Source of the DNA: Niastella populi
GTDB taxonomy: Bacteria > Bacteroidota > Bacteroidia > Chitinophagales > Chitinophagaceae
Assembly (NCBI RefSeq): GCF_002078015.1
Contig: NZ_LWBP01000089.1
Span: 124,001 to 188,000, forward strand
Direction: 5' to 3'
DNA length: 64,000 nucleotides
Under the pieces are notes generated by a model. It did not search any database. It saw only the letters and a list, made by a program, of their open reading frames with translations, and was not told where the DNA came from. The position numbers and the translations under genes were made by a program. Shown here one piece after another: positions 8,273 to 17,365 of this stretch (its first letter is position 1; every line of letters starts with the position of its first letter).

Positions 8273-10975
8273 ATGCCCAAACCGATCAGACAACTCGTTC
8301 TATTTATTTTATTGTACCATGTTTCACCTGACCTCTGTGCCCAAACCATGCAGTTGCAAGGCAGGGTTATGGATACAGCCGGAAAGGCGCTCCCCTTCTC
8401 CACCATTCGCATTCCCGGGCTCGATGTGCAAACCAGCAGTGCAACCAACGGCACCTTTACCATTTCCGTTACCGGTAATAATAAAAGCTGGCAGGTAGTA
8501 ATAAGCCATGTAGGAAAAGAGACCGTAACGCGCACCATCAGCGCCAACTCACCAGTTACCATTATACTGCGCGACAAAAGCCTTACGCTGGCCGAGGTGG
8601 AAGTATCGGTAACCCGTAAGGGCGGTATTACGCCTTCCTCCATTCTCTTCAATCGCGAAACGATAGAACAGATCCAGGCATTTAGTTTAGCCGATGTATT
8701 GAATTACCTGCCGGGGAAAACGACGGTGCCGACCGATTTACAAAGACCCAACACCCTGACCCTGCGAACAAGTGCAGAAGGCAACCATGCCATGGCCAAC
8801 TCACTGGGAACTGCCATTATTATGGATGGGGTTCGCATATCGAACGATGCAAATATGCAGAACAGAAGCCTGTCGCGATTTGGCATGGGTAGTTCATCCA
8901 TAAAAGGCTATCAACTCGATGCATTTGATGTACCTTTTACGGGCATCGACCTTCGCGACATTCCGGTTGATAATATTGAAAGCATTGAAGTGATACAGGG
9001 CGTGGCGCCCGCACGATACGGCGAATTGACCAGCGGGGCGGTGATCATTACCCGGCAGGCGGGAAAAACAAGATGGCAATTGAATTCCCGCATCAATGGC
9101 GGTTCCACCGAGTTCTCACTTTCTAAAGGCTTTGCCTTAGGAAAAAAATGGGGCGCGGTCAATACCAGCCTCACCTACCTCAACAGCAACGCAGACCCGC
9201 GCGACCGGGTAAAAAAATACAACCGCATTTCGGGCGGTTTAATGTGGACTACCTGGTTCGGCAAAACGAAAAACACATTTTCTGTTGACTACAATACAAA
9301 ACTCGATAATGTAAAAGAAGATCCTGATGATGGCGCCAGGCACCGGACCTATTCAAAAAGCCGCAACCTCGGCATCACCAACCGAACCAGCATCTCTTTA
9401 CCGAATATGTTGTTCAATCAGGCCGACATTACCTTTTCTTATTCCGGCGGTTACCAGGACAGTTACAACCAATGGTTATTAAATGGTCCGCCCAAAGGAC
9501 TGGCTAATAAAGACACTACCGGCATATACGAGGGTTATTTTCTTCCCGGCGCTTACCTGGCCGAGGAGCGCGTGATAGGGAAACCGGTAAACATTTCGGG
9601 CAACATACATAGCAACGCATCATTTAAAACCGGCAAACTAAGTCATCAGCTATCGATTGGTATGGACGTTTCATATGCCGACAATAAAGGAGCAGGAATA
9701 GTGGTAAACCCCGACCGGCCGCGTTGGATCGGTCAAAACAATCAAAACGAACGGCCCTATGATTATGAAAAAATGGTGCCCGACATATTGAACGCAGGTT
9801 TTTATATCCAGAATAATATCAGCCTGCCCATTCATTCATCACGCATGAAAATTGCAACAGGTATACGGTACAGCCTACAGAACGGATTTGGCGCCTGGCA
9901 GCCGCGTATCAACGTTTCATACCCACTTAACAAAGCCCTGGAATTGACGGCCGGGTATGGCATTGCTACAAAATCGCCCACACTCGCCCATCGATACCCC
10001 GCCCCCACCTGGCTGGATATCCCGTTATTAAGTTTGTACACAGGACAACCAAACGAAAACCTGTACTTAGTATATACAGAAAAAATCGACACCGACAATA
10101 GTAACTTAAAACCGGCCCTTTCCTCGCAATTTGAGGCCGGCCTGCAATATTCATCCCGGTACATCAGCTCTTCCTTTTTTGTATATGCAAAGCTTGACCG
10201 CAATGGATTTAACAGTTATGACAAATTTTATCCTTTAGAGCTTCCCGAATATGGTTACACCTATGTTGTTGGCCAGCCGATCAGCTATCATCCTACCGGA
10301 AGATCCTTTTTATATGCAACAACCGGAATGCATGTGATCACCAATGGCCTGCAATCGGAGAACTATGGAGGGGAATGGATGATCAAGATCCCAAAGATAA
10401 AAGCTATTCAAACCGCCTTCACCGTAAGTAATGCCTATAGCTACAGTTGGTATAAACAAAGCTCCGACCTCCAACTGATCGCTGTAAGTGAGTCATGGAT
10501 CAATTCGGGCAGCAAAGCGATATACGGAGTATACCAACCCACGGAATACCGCAACTGGTCGGTCATGTCAAAGATCAACAGCGACACCCACATTCCGGCA
10601 CTTGGATTTGTTGTAAGCTTTTCGGCAGACATATTTTGGGCAAACCGTAAACACTATAAGGAAGACACTGAATTACCGGTAGGATATATCGATCGTAACC
10701 TGCAGTATGTAGCTATCGAAAAATATGATGCCGGCAACACAGATTATAATTATTTGTCGCTGGGAAACAGAAAAGAAGTGGATAATATTTATAACCGGGT
10801 ATACGCAAATATGAGCATGAGGCTGTCAAAAGAAATACAGCAGCGGTTACGGTTCACCCTCAGCGTTTACAATTTCATGAACGCCCAAACGGCGTACTAC
10901 AACCCCGCAACCCAAACATCGACACAATTAAGAAAACCAATAAGCCTCACGGCAGGCATCAACTTAAAATTATAA
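8273..10975 (+). CDS. TonB-dependent receptor with carboxypeptidase-like N-terminal domain
   Basis: A 900-residue outer membrane receptor. Residues 1-24 are a signal peptide (DLCAQT junction). Residues about 28-105 form a CarboxypepD-regulatory-like domain (LQGRVMDTAGKALPFSTI). The plug domain spans about 120-270, with LPGKTT, IIMDGVRIS and the closing VIQGVAPARYGELTSGAVIITR. The remainder is a long beta-barrel. It is the first gene of a four-gene operon: 11 bases to a DUF4876 lipoprotein, 1 base from there to a DUF6850 barrel protein, 28 bases to a di-heme peroxidase. The partners suggest uptake of a metal or metal chelate rather than a glycan (no SusD is present). Substrate unknown. Confidence 0.85.
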   Translation: MPKPIRQLVLFILLYHVSPDLCAQTMQLQGRVMDTAGKALPFSTIRIPGLDVQTSSATNGTFTISVTGNNKSWQVVISHVGKETVTRTISANSPVTIILRDKSLTLAEVEVSVTRKGGITPSSILFNRETIEQIQAFSLADVLNYLPGKTTVPTDLQRPNTLTLRTSAEGNHAMANSLGTAIIMDGVRISNDANMQNRSLSRFGMGSSSIKGYQLDAFDVPFTGIDLRDIPVDNIESIEVIQGVAPARYGELTSGAVIITRQAGKTRWQLNSRINGGSTEFSLSKGFALGKKWGAVNTSLTYLNSNADPRDRVKKYNRISGGLMWTTWFGKTKNTFSVDYNTKLDNVKEDPDDGARHRTYSKSRNLGITNRTSISLPNMLFNQADITFSYSGGYQDSYNQWLLNGPPKGLANKDTTGIYEGYFLPGAYLAEERVIGKPVNISGNIHSNASFKTGKLSHQLSIGMDVSYADNKGAGIVVNPDRPRWIGQNNQNERPYDYEKMVPDILNAGFYIQNNISLPIHSSRMKIATGIRYSLQNGFGAWQPRINVSYPLNKALELTAGYGIATKSPTLAHRYPAPTWLDIPLLSLYTGQPNENLYLVYTEKIDTDNSNLKPALSSQFEAGLQYSSRYISSSFFVYAKLDRNGFNSYDKFYPLELPEYGYTYVVGQPISYHPTGRSFLYATTGMHVITNGLQSENYGGEWMIKIPKIKAIQTAFTVSNAYSYSWYKQSSDLQLIAVSESWINSGSKAIYGVYQPTEYRNWSVMSKINSDTHIPALGFVVSFSADIFWANRKHYKEDTELPVGYIDRNLQYVAIEKYDAGNTDYNYLSLGNRKEVDNIYNRVYANMSMRLSKEIQQRLRFTLSVYNFMNAQTAYYNPATQTSTQLRKPISLTAGINLKL

Positions 10976-10986
10976 TTAACTGTAAG

Positions 10987-12357
10987 ATGAAAAGAAGTTT
11001 GTATTTGATGATGACAATAGTGACAGGGTTCTGTGCCTGTCAGAAGAAAGACCTTGGCAGCACGGCTACTCCGGTTAATTTAAGCGTTGCTATTGAATAT
11101 AACAGCGAAGTGAGCTCCATTGGATTACGAAAAGACAGCGCCCTGGTTCGCATTACCAATAATACCAGCGGCACCACAAAGGAAACGTATACCAATATCA
11201 ATGGCGTTGCCAGTTTTGAAAGTATAACGCCGGGGCACTATACTATTACAGCCTCCATTTCCATACCCAGAAGCACCTATCAGCAATTAAGCGGCACGGT
11301 AGTGGAGCAGGACGTTGCATTCAATGGTAACATCACCAATGAATCAATTACACAGCAACAGACGAAAATCAAGGTGCCATTGGTTACAGGTCGTATTGGC
11401 AACTGGGTGTTTAAGCAGATCTATTATGCCGGGTCTAATACTTCCAGCGGGGCCGTTTTTCGCGATCAGTTCTTTGAGATCTATAATAACTCAACCGATA
11501 CCCTTTATGCCGATAGCCTTTGCTTTGCTCAATTGATCGGTGTAAATAATACTTCGGCAAATTATCCAACGCACGGCTATTTGCCCAATAATCAATTCGA
11601 CTGGACAAAATCAGTGGGCATGAACGATGCAAACGCCAACACCAATTATGTATATGCGCGTGCCGTTTTCATGATCCCGGGTACAGGCAAACAATTACCC
11701 GTATTGCCTGGCAAAAGCATGGTGATAGCGCAAACCGCCCTTGATCATACGGCGCCTTACTACCTGAATGATGGCACGATGCAACAAATTACCAATCCCG
11801 CGTTAACTATCGATCTTTCAGGCGCTGATTTCGAAGCTTACCTGGTTGATTATAAAAGAGCGGAATCCGGCAACTCACCCACTTTCAATCCATACAAATG
11901 GGATGTTGACAATCCGGCCGTACCTAATTTGAAAGTATTTTATTCAACCATAAACGATATGATACTTGAGAACACCGGCCGCGACGCCTTCGTATTATAT
12001 AAAACAGGAGGCGCAGACCCTAAAACCGGGTTCCCGTTCTTTGCAGCGCCCAATATTACCACCGTATTACCAACTACCAACCTGTATCAACAGATCCCGG
12101 TACAACTTGTTATTGACGCAGTGGAACTACAAAGAGTTACAGAAAGTTCACGGGTACCAAAACGACTGCCTAACTCGCTCGATGCCGGTCCAACCAATGT
12201 GTCGGGTGGAGAATACACTTCTCAATCACTCGTACGCAAAACAGCCAGATCAGTGAACGGCCGCCGGATCCTGCAGGATACCAATAACTCAGCCAATGAT
12301 TTTGTTACCAGGGCAAAAGCCGACCCTTCTAAAACCGACGCTTCTTTCACCTATTAA
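10987..12357 (+). CDS. DUF4876 lipoprotein
   Basis: A 456-residue protein. The N-terminus has a signal peptide and lipobox-like TGFCAC (Cys about residue 18), so it should be lipid-anchored. Residues about 28-115 read as an immunoglobulin-like sandwich (SVAIEYNSEVSSIGLRKD to SITPGHYTITA). From about residue 135 comes the DUF4876 core with FEIYNNSTDTLYADSLC, a lamin-tail-like sandwich motif. The function of DUF4876 is not established. Its fixed place between a TonB receptor and a barrel protein suggests a surface or periplasmic substrate-capture role like XusB, HmuY or SusD in other systems. Confidence 0.75.
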   Translation: MKRSLYLMMTIVTGFCACQKKDLGSTATPVNLSVAIEYNSEVSSIGLRKDSALVRITNNTSGTTKETYTNINGVASFESITPGHYTITASISIPRSTYQQLSGTVVEQDVAFNGNITNESITQQQTKIKVPLVTGRIGNWVFKQIYYAGSNTSSGAVFRDQFFEIYNNSTDTLYADSLCFAQLIGVNNTSANYPTHGYLPNNQFDWTKSVGMNDANANTNYVYARAVFMIPGTGKQLPVLPGKSMVIAQTALDHTAPYYLNDGTMQQITNPALTIDLSGADFEAYLVDYKRAESGNSPTFNPYKWDVDNPAVPNLKVFYSTINDMILENTGRDAFVLYKTGGADPKTGFPFFAAPNITTVLPTTNLYQQIPVQLVIDAVELQRVTESSRVPKRLPNSLDAGPTNVSGGEYTSQSLVRKTARSVNGRRILQDTNNSANDFVTRAKADPSKTDASFTY

Positions 12358-12358
12358 C

Positions 12359-13897
12359 ATGCGAACTTTTATTTTATATCTTCTCTTTGGTTTGCCGGGC
12401 ACTCAACTGATGGCCCGGCAAATCATTTCTTCCGATAGCATTTATTTATTCAAACAAACCAGCCGTCAGTTGGCATGGTCACATGATGGTGCAACCCATT
12501 TGATCTTTAATGATTTTACCAACATTGCCCGGTCGCAGCTGTACACAGGCCATGAACAAGGCAGTTTCCATAAATCGCAGGAAGCTTACCGGCAAACAGT
12601 GGCAGGTTTTCATACAGATGGTGTAAAAAAAACCGGCCGCTTTTATCTGGCCGGTCAGTTTGATTTTGAAAAACGCTGGGATGACAGCCTTGCCTGGAGA
12701 AATGCGGGTGAATACAACGAAGCCCAGCCCTATTACTTCTTCGCAGGCAAAGCAGGAAAATTTGAAAAGCAACTGTTTAATTTGTCAGCCACAGCCACAT
12801 ATAATCTTTGGAAGAAAAAATTATACCTGGGCATGGCTGGCAATTACCGCTATCATTGGACCACCCGTTCAGTAGATCCACGGGCAGACAGTAAAGAATT
12901 CTCCACCCGGTTAAGCCCGGAAATAACGGGACGTTTTGGAAAAAATGTACTGGGCGCCGGTTTGATATGGGGCCGGGGAAGTGATATTACCAGTATAACC
13001 TATAAAAACAAAGATTTTAATGGCAATCAAACATACATTGAACGAAATAATTTCATGAGCCTTGGCTTTGGTCATATTGGTAAAATGGACAGATACCTGA
13101 ACCGCTACCATGAAACAAATGGCTTCCTGGCCAGTTACGCCACCCGGTTCACAAACTGGGAATTACAAGCCAGTGGCAGGTACGAACTTCGGCAGGAAGA
13201 TATTTCTTTAGATACCACATCAACCAGAAATAACCATTTTTTGTACGCCTTCCTGCAACAGGAAAAAACATTGGGCAATTTATTGCTTACTCACAATGGC
13301 AGCAGGAACCGCCAACAATGGGAATTGACTTTCGAAACGGAAAGTATGCTGAACCAGGCAAGCGAATTCAATGGCACTAGCTACCAGTACACCGCAAGCG
13401 AAATAAACCTTTCATACCGCCAACTATGGCAAAAGCGCACAGGCATCAGTGTAGAAGCCGGCGCCGGCTGTGATTATAAGGAGCGGTTCAAAGAAGACAT
13501 TGTAGCAGCACATAAACATCAATTGCAGGTTATAACACCACATGTATACGCTGCCCTTTACCGCCGCGAACCTGGAAAAAGCGCGCTATCGCTTAGTGTA
13601 ATGCCTTCATTCAGGCATACCCTCACCAACGAACTATCGGTACCCAAAACCCAGGAAAATTATTTTACCAGGGGTGTTGTGTACACCGATTATGTATACT
13701 GGCAAAAGAACAGCTGGGGCATCGCTTCACAATTTAATTTTATAGAGAAAGAAAATTCAAAAAAGCATCGGCTGGGCTGTACAGTGAATATTAAATATCA
13801 ACAGGCAACTAACGGAAGTCAAACCGACTTACCGGCTTTATATCTACCTTCGGGCAGTCGCTGGAGCGCCGGCGCATCCCTGAATTTGTATTTGTAA
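12359..13897 (+). CDS. DUF6850-type outer membrane beta-barrel protein
   Basis: 512 residues from the ATG at 12359, one base after the DUF4876 stop, which I prefer to an upstream ATG at 12296 that would overlap the previous gene by 62 bases. A signal peptide (MRTFILYLLFGLPG to MARQ) leads into a protein of amphipathic beta-strands ending in the aromatic pattern SAGASLNLYL, typical of an outer membrane barrel. The family assignment (DUF6850) is from recall of the partners and general pattern. It may be an accessory pore or an outer membrane partner of the receptor. Confidence 0.7.
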   Translation: MRTFILYLLFGLPGTQLMARQIISSDSIYLFKQTSRQLAWSHDGATHLIFNDFTNIARSQLYTGHEQGSFHKSQEAYRQTVAGFHTDGVKKTGRFYLAGQFDFEKRWDDSLAWRNAGEYNEAQPYYFFAGKAGKFEKQLFNLSATATYNLWKKKLYLGMAGNYRYHWTTRSVDPRADSKEFSTRLSPEITGRFGKNVLGAGLIWGRGSDITSITYKNKDFNGNQTYIERNNFMSLGFGHIGKMDRYLNRYHETNGFLASYATRFTNWELQASGRYELRQEDISLDTTSTRNNHFLYAFLQQEKTLGNLLLTHNGSRNRQQWELTFETESMLNQASEFNGTSYQYTASEINLSYRQLWQKRTGISVEAGAGCDYKERFKEDIVAAHKHQLQVITPHVYAALYRREPGKSALSLSVMPSFRHTLTNELSVPKTQENYFTRGVVYTDYVYWQKNSWGIASQFNFIEKENSKKHRLGCTVNIKYQQATNGSQTDLPALYLPSGSRWSAGASLNLYL

Positions 13898-13925
13898 GCG
13901 ATAAAGAACCGGTCTCAACTGAACT

Positions 13926-15080
13926 ATGAAAAAAGCATTTATTCTATTCCTCATTACGGCTGTTACAGGTATTTGTATCTCATTTACCCGCAACACAATT
14001 GACCCCGCTTATCCCTCCTGGGTGAAAACCTATGAAGACACACTCCTGTATTGGTATTCCCAACCCGCCAAAAACTGGCCAAAGCCAACCATCGACAGTG
14101 GCGTGGTATGGACCGAACTGGGCATTGTGCCCGAAAGCCCTTTGAAACCTCAATTTGATGTACTGAAAGATAAAATTGAGTTAGGCAAACTGTTGTTCTT
14201 CGATCCGCGCCTGAGCGGGAGCGGACAAATCAGTTGCGCCAGTTGTCATGTACCTGATCTGTCCTGGACGGATGGCCGCGAAAAATCGGCCGGTCACGAC
14301 CAGCAAATGAACAAGCGCAATGCACCCACCATTCTGAACAGCTGGTTTTACAAAAACCTTTTCTGGGATGGCCGCAGCAATGGCCTCGCCGATCAGGCAT
14401 TTGGCCCCATCAACAGCGAATCGGAAATGCACAGCAGTATGAGCGCAACCGTTTCCACCCTTGAAAAAATAGCTGCCTACAAACCCCTGTTCCAAAAAGC
14501 ATTTGGTTCGCCTGAGATAAATCCCGAAACAGTAACGGAAGCGATCGCCACATTTGAAAAAACGGTGGTGAGCCGCAAAGCCGCTTTCGATAAATTCGTG
14601 GCCGTGCGTGATACCATTGAATTCAGCAAAGCTGCATTGCGTGGCCTTCACCTGTTTCGTACAAAAGCGCGTTGTATGAACTGTCACAACGGTCCCCTGT
14701 TAACCGATAATTCATTTCACAATATCGGCCTCACCTATTTTGGCCGCGAGTATGAAGATTTAGGAAGATATAAAGTCACTCACAAACCCGAAGATGTAGG
14801 CAAATTCAAAACGCCATCGCTGCGCGATGTGATTCGCACCCGGCCCTGGATGCACAACGGGTTGTTCGATAATATCGAAGGTGTGTTGAATATTTACAAT
14901 TCGGGTATGCCTATCAGGCCAAAACCCGCACAGGAAAACGATCCGTTGTTTCCCAAAACAGACCCGCTGATAAAAAAGCTGAATCTTACCAAAGCAGAAA
15001 AGGCCGATCTCATTGCTTTTCTGGAATCGATAACCGCGGTGCCGACGAAAGTGCGGCAACCGGTATTACCCGGACGATGA
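13926..15080 (+). CDS. Di-heme cytochrome c peroxidase family protein (CcpA/MauG/MbnH-like)
   Basis: A 384-residue exported protein with an N-terminal hydrophobic segment and two c-type heme sites, CASCH at residues 104-108 and CMNCH at 250-254. The surroundings match the bacterial di-heme peroxidase fold: LGKLLFFDPRLS before the first heme, RNAPTILNSWFYKNLFWDGR, and FKTPSLRDVIRTRPWMHNGLF near the end. Members either reduce peroxide or, as in MauG and MbnH, oxidise residues of partner proteins. It is the last gene of the TonB-DUF4876-DUF6850 operon. In the methanobactin systems an MbnH peroxidase modifies MbnP to make a copper site; a similar role on one of the neighbours is possible but is only an inference. 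Confidence 0.88.
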   Translation: MKKAFILFLITAVTGICISFTRNTIDPAYPSWVKTYEDTLLYWYSQPAKNWPKPTIDSGVVWTELGIVPESPLKPQFDVLKDKIELGKLLFFDPRLSGSGQISCASCHVPDLSWTDGREKSAGHDQQMNKRNAPTILNSWFYKNLFWDGRSNGLADQAFGPINSESEMHSSMSATVSTLEKIAAYKPLFQKAFGSPEINPETVTEAIATFEKTVVSRKAAFDKFVAVRDTIEFSKAALRGLHLFRTKARCMNCHNGPLLTDNSFHNIGLTYFGREYEDLGRYKVTHKPEDVGKFKTPSLRDVIRTRPWMHNGLFDNIEGVLNIYNSGMPIRPKPAQENDPLFPKTDPLIKKLNLTKAEKADLIAFLESITAVPTKVRQPVLPGR

Positions 15081-15091
15081 GGAGGGCTGTT

Positions 15092-15241
15092 TAAGTAGTA
15101 AGTTGTAAGTTGTAAGTTATAAGTAGTTTACGCGCGAAGCGCGATGTTGTATTCACTTAAAACTTATAACTTAAAACATTTAACTTTTTTGCTTTCACCT
15201 GTATTCGCTTTAAGCTTTCGGCTTTCAGCTTTTAGCTGTAT
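15092..15241. repeat. Compound fold-back heptamer array (array B)
   Basis: Three 7-bp arrays in one intergenic region. 15092-15126 has five TAAGTTG-like units; 15155-15189 has five ACTTAAA-like units of opposite sense; 15207-15241 has five GCTTTCA-like units. A 12-bp stretch at 15113-15124 is the exact reverse complement of 15162-15173, and the spacer contains a CGCGC/GCGCG hairpin, so the first two arrays form one long stem. CTGTATTC occurs at 15199 and 15236. Confidence 0.8.
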
Positions 15242-15259
15242 TCCTGTATTTTTGCCCCA

Positions 15260-15973
15260 ATGCATTCCACCGACATAATCGTTCTGTTATTCATCTGCGC
15301 CATGGTAGCCGCCAGCATCGTTTTCCGCAAATTAACGGTAGCTGGTGCACTTACAGGCGGCTGCCTGGCGGCATTGCTGTATAAAGGCGCAGGTATTACC
15401 GGTATCATCATGCTGGGTGCATTTTTTGTCGCCGGTACGGCCGCCACTGCTTTTGGCCGCCGGCGAAAAGAACAGCTGGGTATTGCAGAACATAATAAAG
15501 GCCGGCGAAACGCCGGGCAGGTGCTGGCCAATGGCGGTGTGGCCGCATTAGCCGGCCTACTGGCCTGGATGTATCCGCAACAGGCATCTTTATGGCAACT
15601 GGCCGCAGCCGCGTCGCTCGCCTCTGCCAGCGCCGACACGCTGTCTTCTGAAATGGGAAGCGTGTATGGAAGATCGTTCTACAATATTCTTACCTTAAAA
15701 AAAGACCAGTGCGGGCTCGACGGGGTAATAAGTTTGGAAGGCACCTTGTGGGGCATTGCCGGCAGCGCCCTGATCGCGGGGGTCTTTGCGATCGCTTATG
15801 GATATAGCGTATTGGCCCTTTGGATCGTGGTGGCCGGTTTTATTGGCAATATGGCCGATTCCCTGCTCGGCGCCTCACTCGAACGCAAAGCCTGGTTAAA
15901 GAACGACCAGGTAAATTTTCTGAATACGCTTATTGCCGCATTAGCCGGCATAGCTGGTACCAGGCTTTTATAA
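15260..15973 (+). CDS. DUF92 family integral membrane protein
   Basis: A 237-residue polytopic membrane protein. Hydrophobic segments cover most of the chain, and the DUF92 landmarks are present: AGALTGGCLAALLYKG near the start, a basic cytoplasmic loop ending in RRNAGQVLANGG, ASASADTLSSEMGSVYG in the middle and GNMADSLLGASLE near the end. DUF92/TMEM19 proteins are related to CTP-dependent isoprenoid-alcohol kinases; the plant member VTE6 phosphorylates phytyl phosphate. The bacterial role is unknown. TATTTTTG at 15247-15254, just before the ATG, resembles a -7 element. The gene is convergent with the DinB-like gene. Confidence 0.85.
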   Translation: MHSTDIIVLLFICAMVAASIVFRKLTVAGALTGGCLAALLYKGAGITGIIMLGAFFVAGTAATAFGRRRKEQLGIAEHNKGRRNAGQVLANGGVAALAGLLAWMYPQQASLWQLAAAASLASASADTLSSEMGSVYGRSFYNILTLKKDQCGLDGVISLEGTLWGIAGSALIAGVFAIAYGYSVLALWIVVAGFIGNMADSLLGASLERKAWLKNDQVNFLNTLIAALAGIAGTRLL

Positions 15974-16025
15974 TGACGGAAACCAGCGAGGCATGAAAAT
16001 AATGGGCATCTCCTAAATAAAAGAA

Positions 16026-16067
16026 CCACAAACCACAAACAACAAACAACAAACAACAAACAACAAA
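16026..16067. repeat. Heptamer array (array D)
   Basis: Two CCACAAA units followed by four CAACAAA units, all in phase, filling the gap between two convergent genes and stopping six bases before the stop codon of the DinB-like gene. Confidence 0.8.
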
Positions 16068-16072
16068 CCGTC

Positions 16073-16543
16073 TTATTCCAACTGCCCGATGATCTTTTTC
16101 AACAGCACGATCTGCCCGAGGTGATAATGATTATGCTCAACGATGCCTTGTATATTGCGGTAATAGTTACCGTATTTCTCACTTACAAAGATCTCCCCGA
16201 ATTTGCTTTCAGGCAGTTTCTCTACTTCGCTGGCAAAAGCCTCTGCATCGGCAAATACTTTTTTCTGCAGGTTATCCCAGTCTTCCTGGTTCTTTACAGG
16301 CGGGTGATCAAATGCATTATTATCATGTGCATCGAACGGCTGTCCTTTGAATACCGGCAGTACCCGGCTCACATAATAATTCATATGAAACAACAAGGTA
16401 GCGATCGTATTGCAGGAATAGATCTGCGTAGTGGCCAGCTCCCAGTCTACACCGGCCAGACTGTCTTTCAGGTTCACATCGGTCCAGTTATCTCCCAAAT
16501 ACACCTCTCTGAAATGTTTGGCCACTTGTTGAGGAAGGTTCAT
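16073..16543 (-). CDS. DinB-like / DUF1572 four-helix protein
   Basis: A 156-residue protein without a signal peptide. It has the four-helix-bundle pattern of the DinB superfamily, with the metal-binding histidines in LLFHMNYY (helix 2) and EHNHYHLGQIVLLKK (helix 4). In related proteins three histidines hold a Ni or Zn ion; some members are thiol transferases (bacillithiol or mycothiol dependent), others have no known reaction. It is transcribed away from the frameshifted HD gene and converges on the DUF92 gene. Confidence 0.8.
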   Translation of the reverse strand: MNLPQQVAKHFREVYLGDNWTDVNLKDSLAGVDWELATTQIYSCNTIATLLFHMNYYVSRVLPVFKGQPFDAHDNNAFDHPPVKNQEDWDNLQKKVFADAEAFASEVEKLPESKFGEIFVSEKYGNYYRNIQGIVEHNHYHLGQIVLLKKIIGQLE

Positions 16544-16659
16544 TGTTTTTAATTTTTGTTACTGAGGTAATATTTCGAAAATTTACGAAAAAAAGCCCGC
16601 TACAATCTAATTCAACTGATTAAATTGCTAACATAAATTACATTACGCAAAAAGATTAA

Positions 16660-17160
16660 ATGAAAACTAACCTAAGCATCGATAAGCTGCAAAACATCTG
16701 GCAAAAAGTAACCATTTTACACAGCGGACAAACCTATGGCGGTTCGCAAAAGGATGAAAGAATTGAATATATCAACCATATTGCCAGCGTGGTATTTGAA
16801 ATACAAAACGCCATGCAGCACACAGCCGATTTCGATGGAGAACTGGCGGTAAGCTGCGCCCTGCTGCACGATACCATTGAAGACACGTCTCTTACCATCG
16901 ATGAATTGAAACAGCTTTTCGGCGAACAAATTACAGCCGGTGTTCTTGCACTAACAAAAGATAAACACAAACCAAAAGACCAGCAGATGGCCGACAGCCT
17001 TGCCCGCATCAAAGCGCAACCCAAAGAGATTTGGGCCGTTAAAATGGCCGACAGGATCTGCAACCTGTATGCCCCACCCTATTATTGGAACAACCAGAAA
17101 AAACTGGGTTACATAGAAGAAGCCAGAATCATCCCATACCCAACTGAAAGATGGAAATGA
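16660..17160 (+). CDS. HD-domain phosphohydrolase, RelA/SpoT (MESH1)-like, frameshifted near C-terminus
   Basis: 166 residues in the open frame. The metal-binding HD pattern is clear: His in INHIASVV, LLHDTIEDT, and a later Asp in VKMADRICNLYAPP. This is the hydrolase half of (p)ppGpp enzymes and their small stand-alone relatives, which remove the 3' diphosphate of alarmones; other HD substrates are possible. After EEARII the open frame changes to an unrelated tail. The expected tail is present one base out of frame (17135-17218), so an extra C in the CCC at 17133-17135 has shifted the frame. All catalytic residues lie before the shift. Confidence 0.75.
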   Translation: MKTNLSIDKLQNIWQKVTILHSGQTYGGSQKDERIEYINHIASVVFEIQNAMQHTADFDGELAVSCALLHDTIEDTSLTIDELKQLFGEQITAGVLALTKDKHKPKDQQMADSLARIKAQPKEIWAVKMADRICNLYAPPYYWNNQKKLGYIEEARIIPYPTERWK

Positions 17161-17218
17161 ATTCCTGGCAAACAGGCTCATGCAGAAAATTGAAGAGTAT
17201 AAGAAGTTTATTATATAA
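17135..17218 (+). pseudogene. Displaced C-terminal tail of the HD hydrolase
   Basis: Read from 17135 the sequence gives a helical end, with NEFLANRLMQKIEEYKKFI before a TAA at 17216-17218. This is the natural continuation of the HD-domain gene and is cut off by the +1 shift. It could be a sequencing or assembly error, a recent mutation, or a real truncation. Confidence 0.7.
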
Positions 17219-17223
17219 CTAAG

Positions 17224-17337
17224 CTATTGCTGGTTTCTTTCTCCCAGGTCTTCCCCCTTCCTCTTCTTTCCAATTGCAAATATTAAAAATGCAACTATCC
17301 CTATCAGGAATACTATTGAAATTAGCCAGACAAACAT
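17224..17337 (-). CDS. Small single-pass membrane protein (37 aa)
   Basis: An ATG at 17337 opens 37 codons: a hydrophobic stretch of about 23 residues (MFVWLISIVFLIGIVAFLI), then IGKKRKGEDLGERNQQ, which by the positive-inside rule would be cytoplasmic. The pattern is like many short membrane proteins missed by gene finders. No strong ribosome-binding site is seen, which is normal in this phylum. Function unknown; the gene could be a chance frame. Confidence 0.4.
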   Translation of the reverse strand: MFVWLISIVFLIGIVAFLIFAIGKKRKGEDLGERNQQ

Positions 17338-17365
17338 AAAACAAAAGTTAAATGAATGAACATTG

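Noticed and set aside
12296-12358. Upstream start for the DUF6850 gene
   Set aside because: It would overlap the DUF4876 gene by 62 bases and hide the signal peptide; the ATG at 12359 fits both.
15796-16059. Minus-strand open frame with a hydrophobic VVCCLWFVV start near 16 kb
   Set aside because: Its start is the complement of the CAACAAA heptamer array and the rest is antisense to the DUF92 gene.
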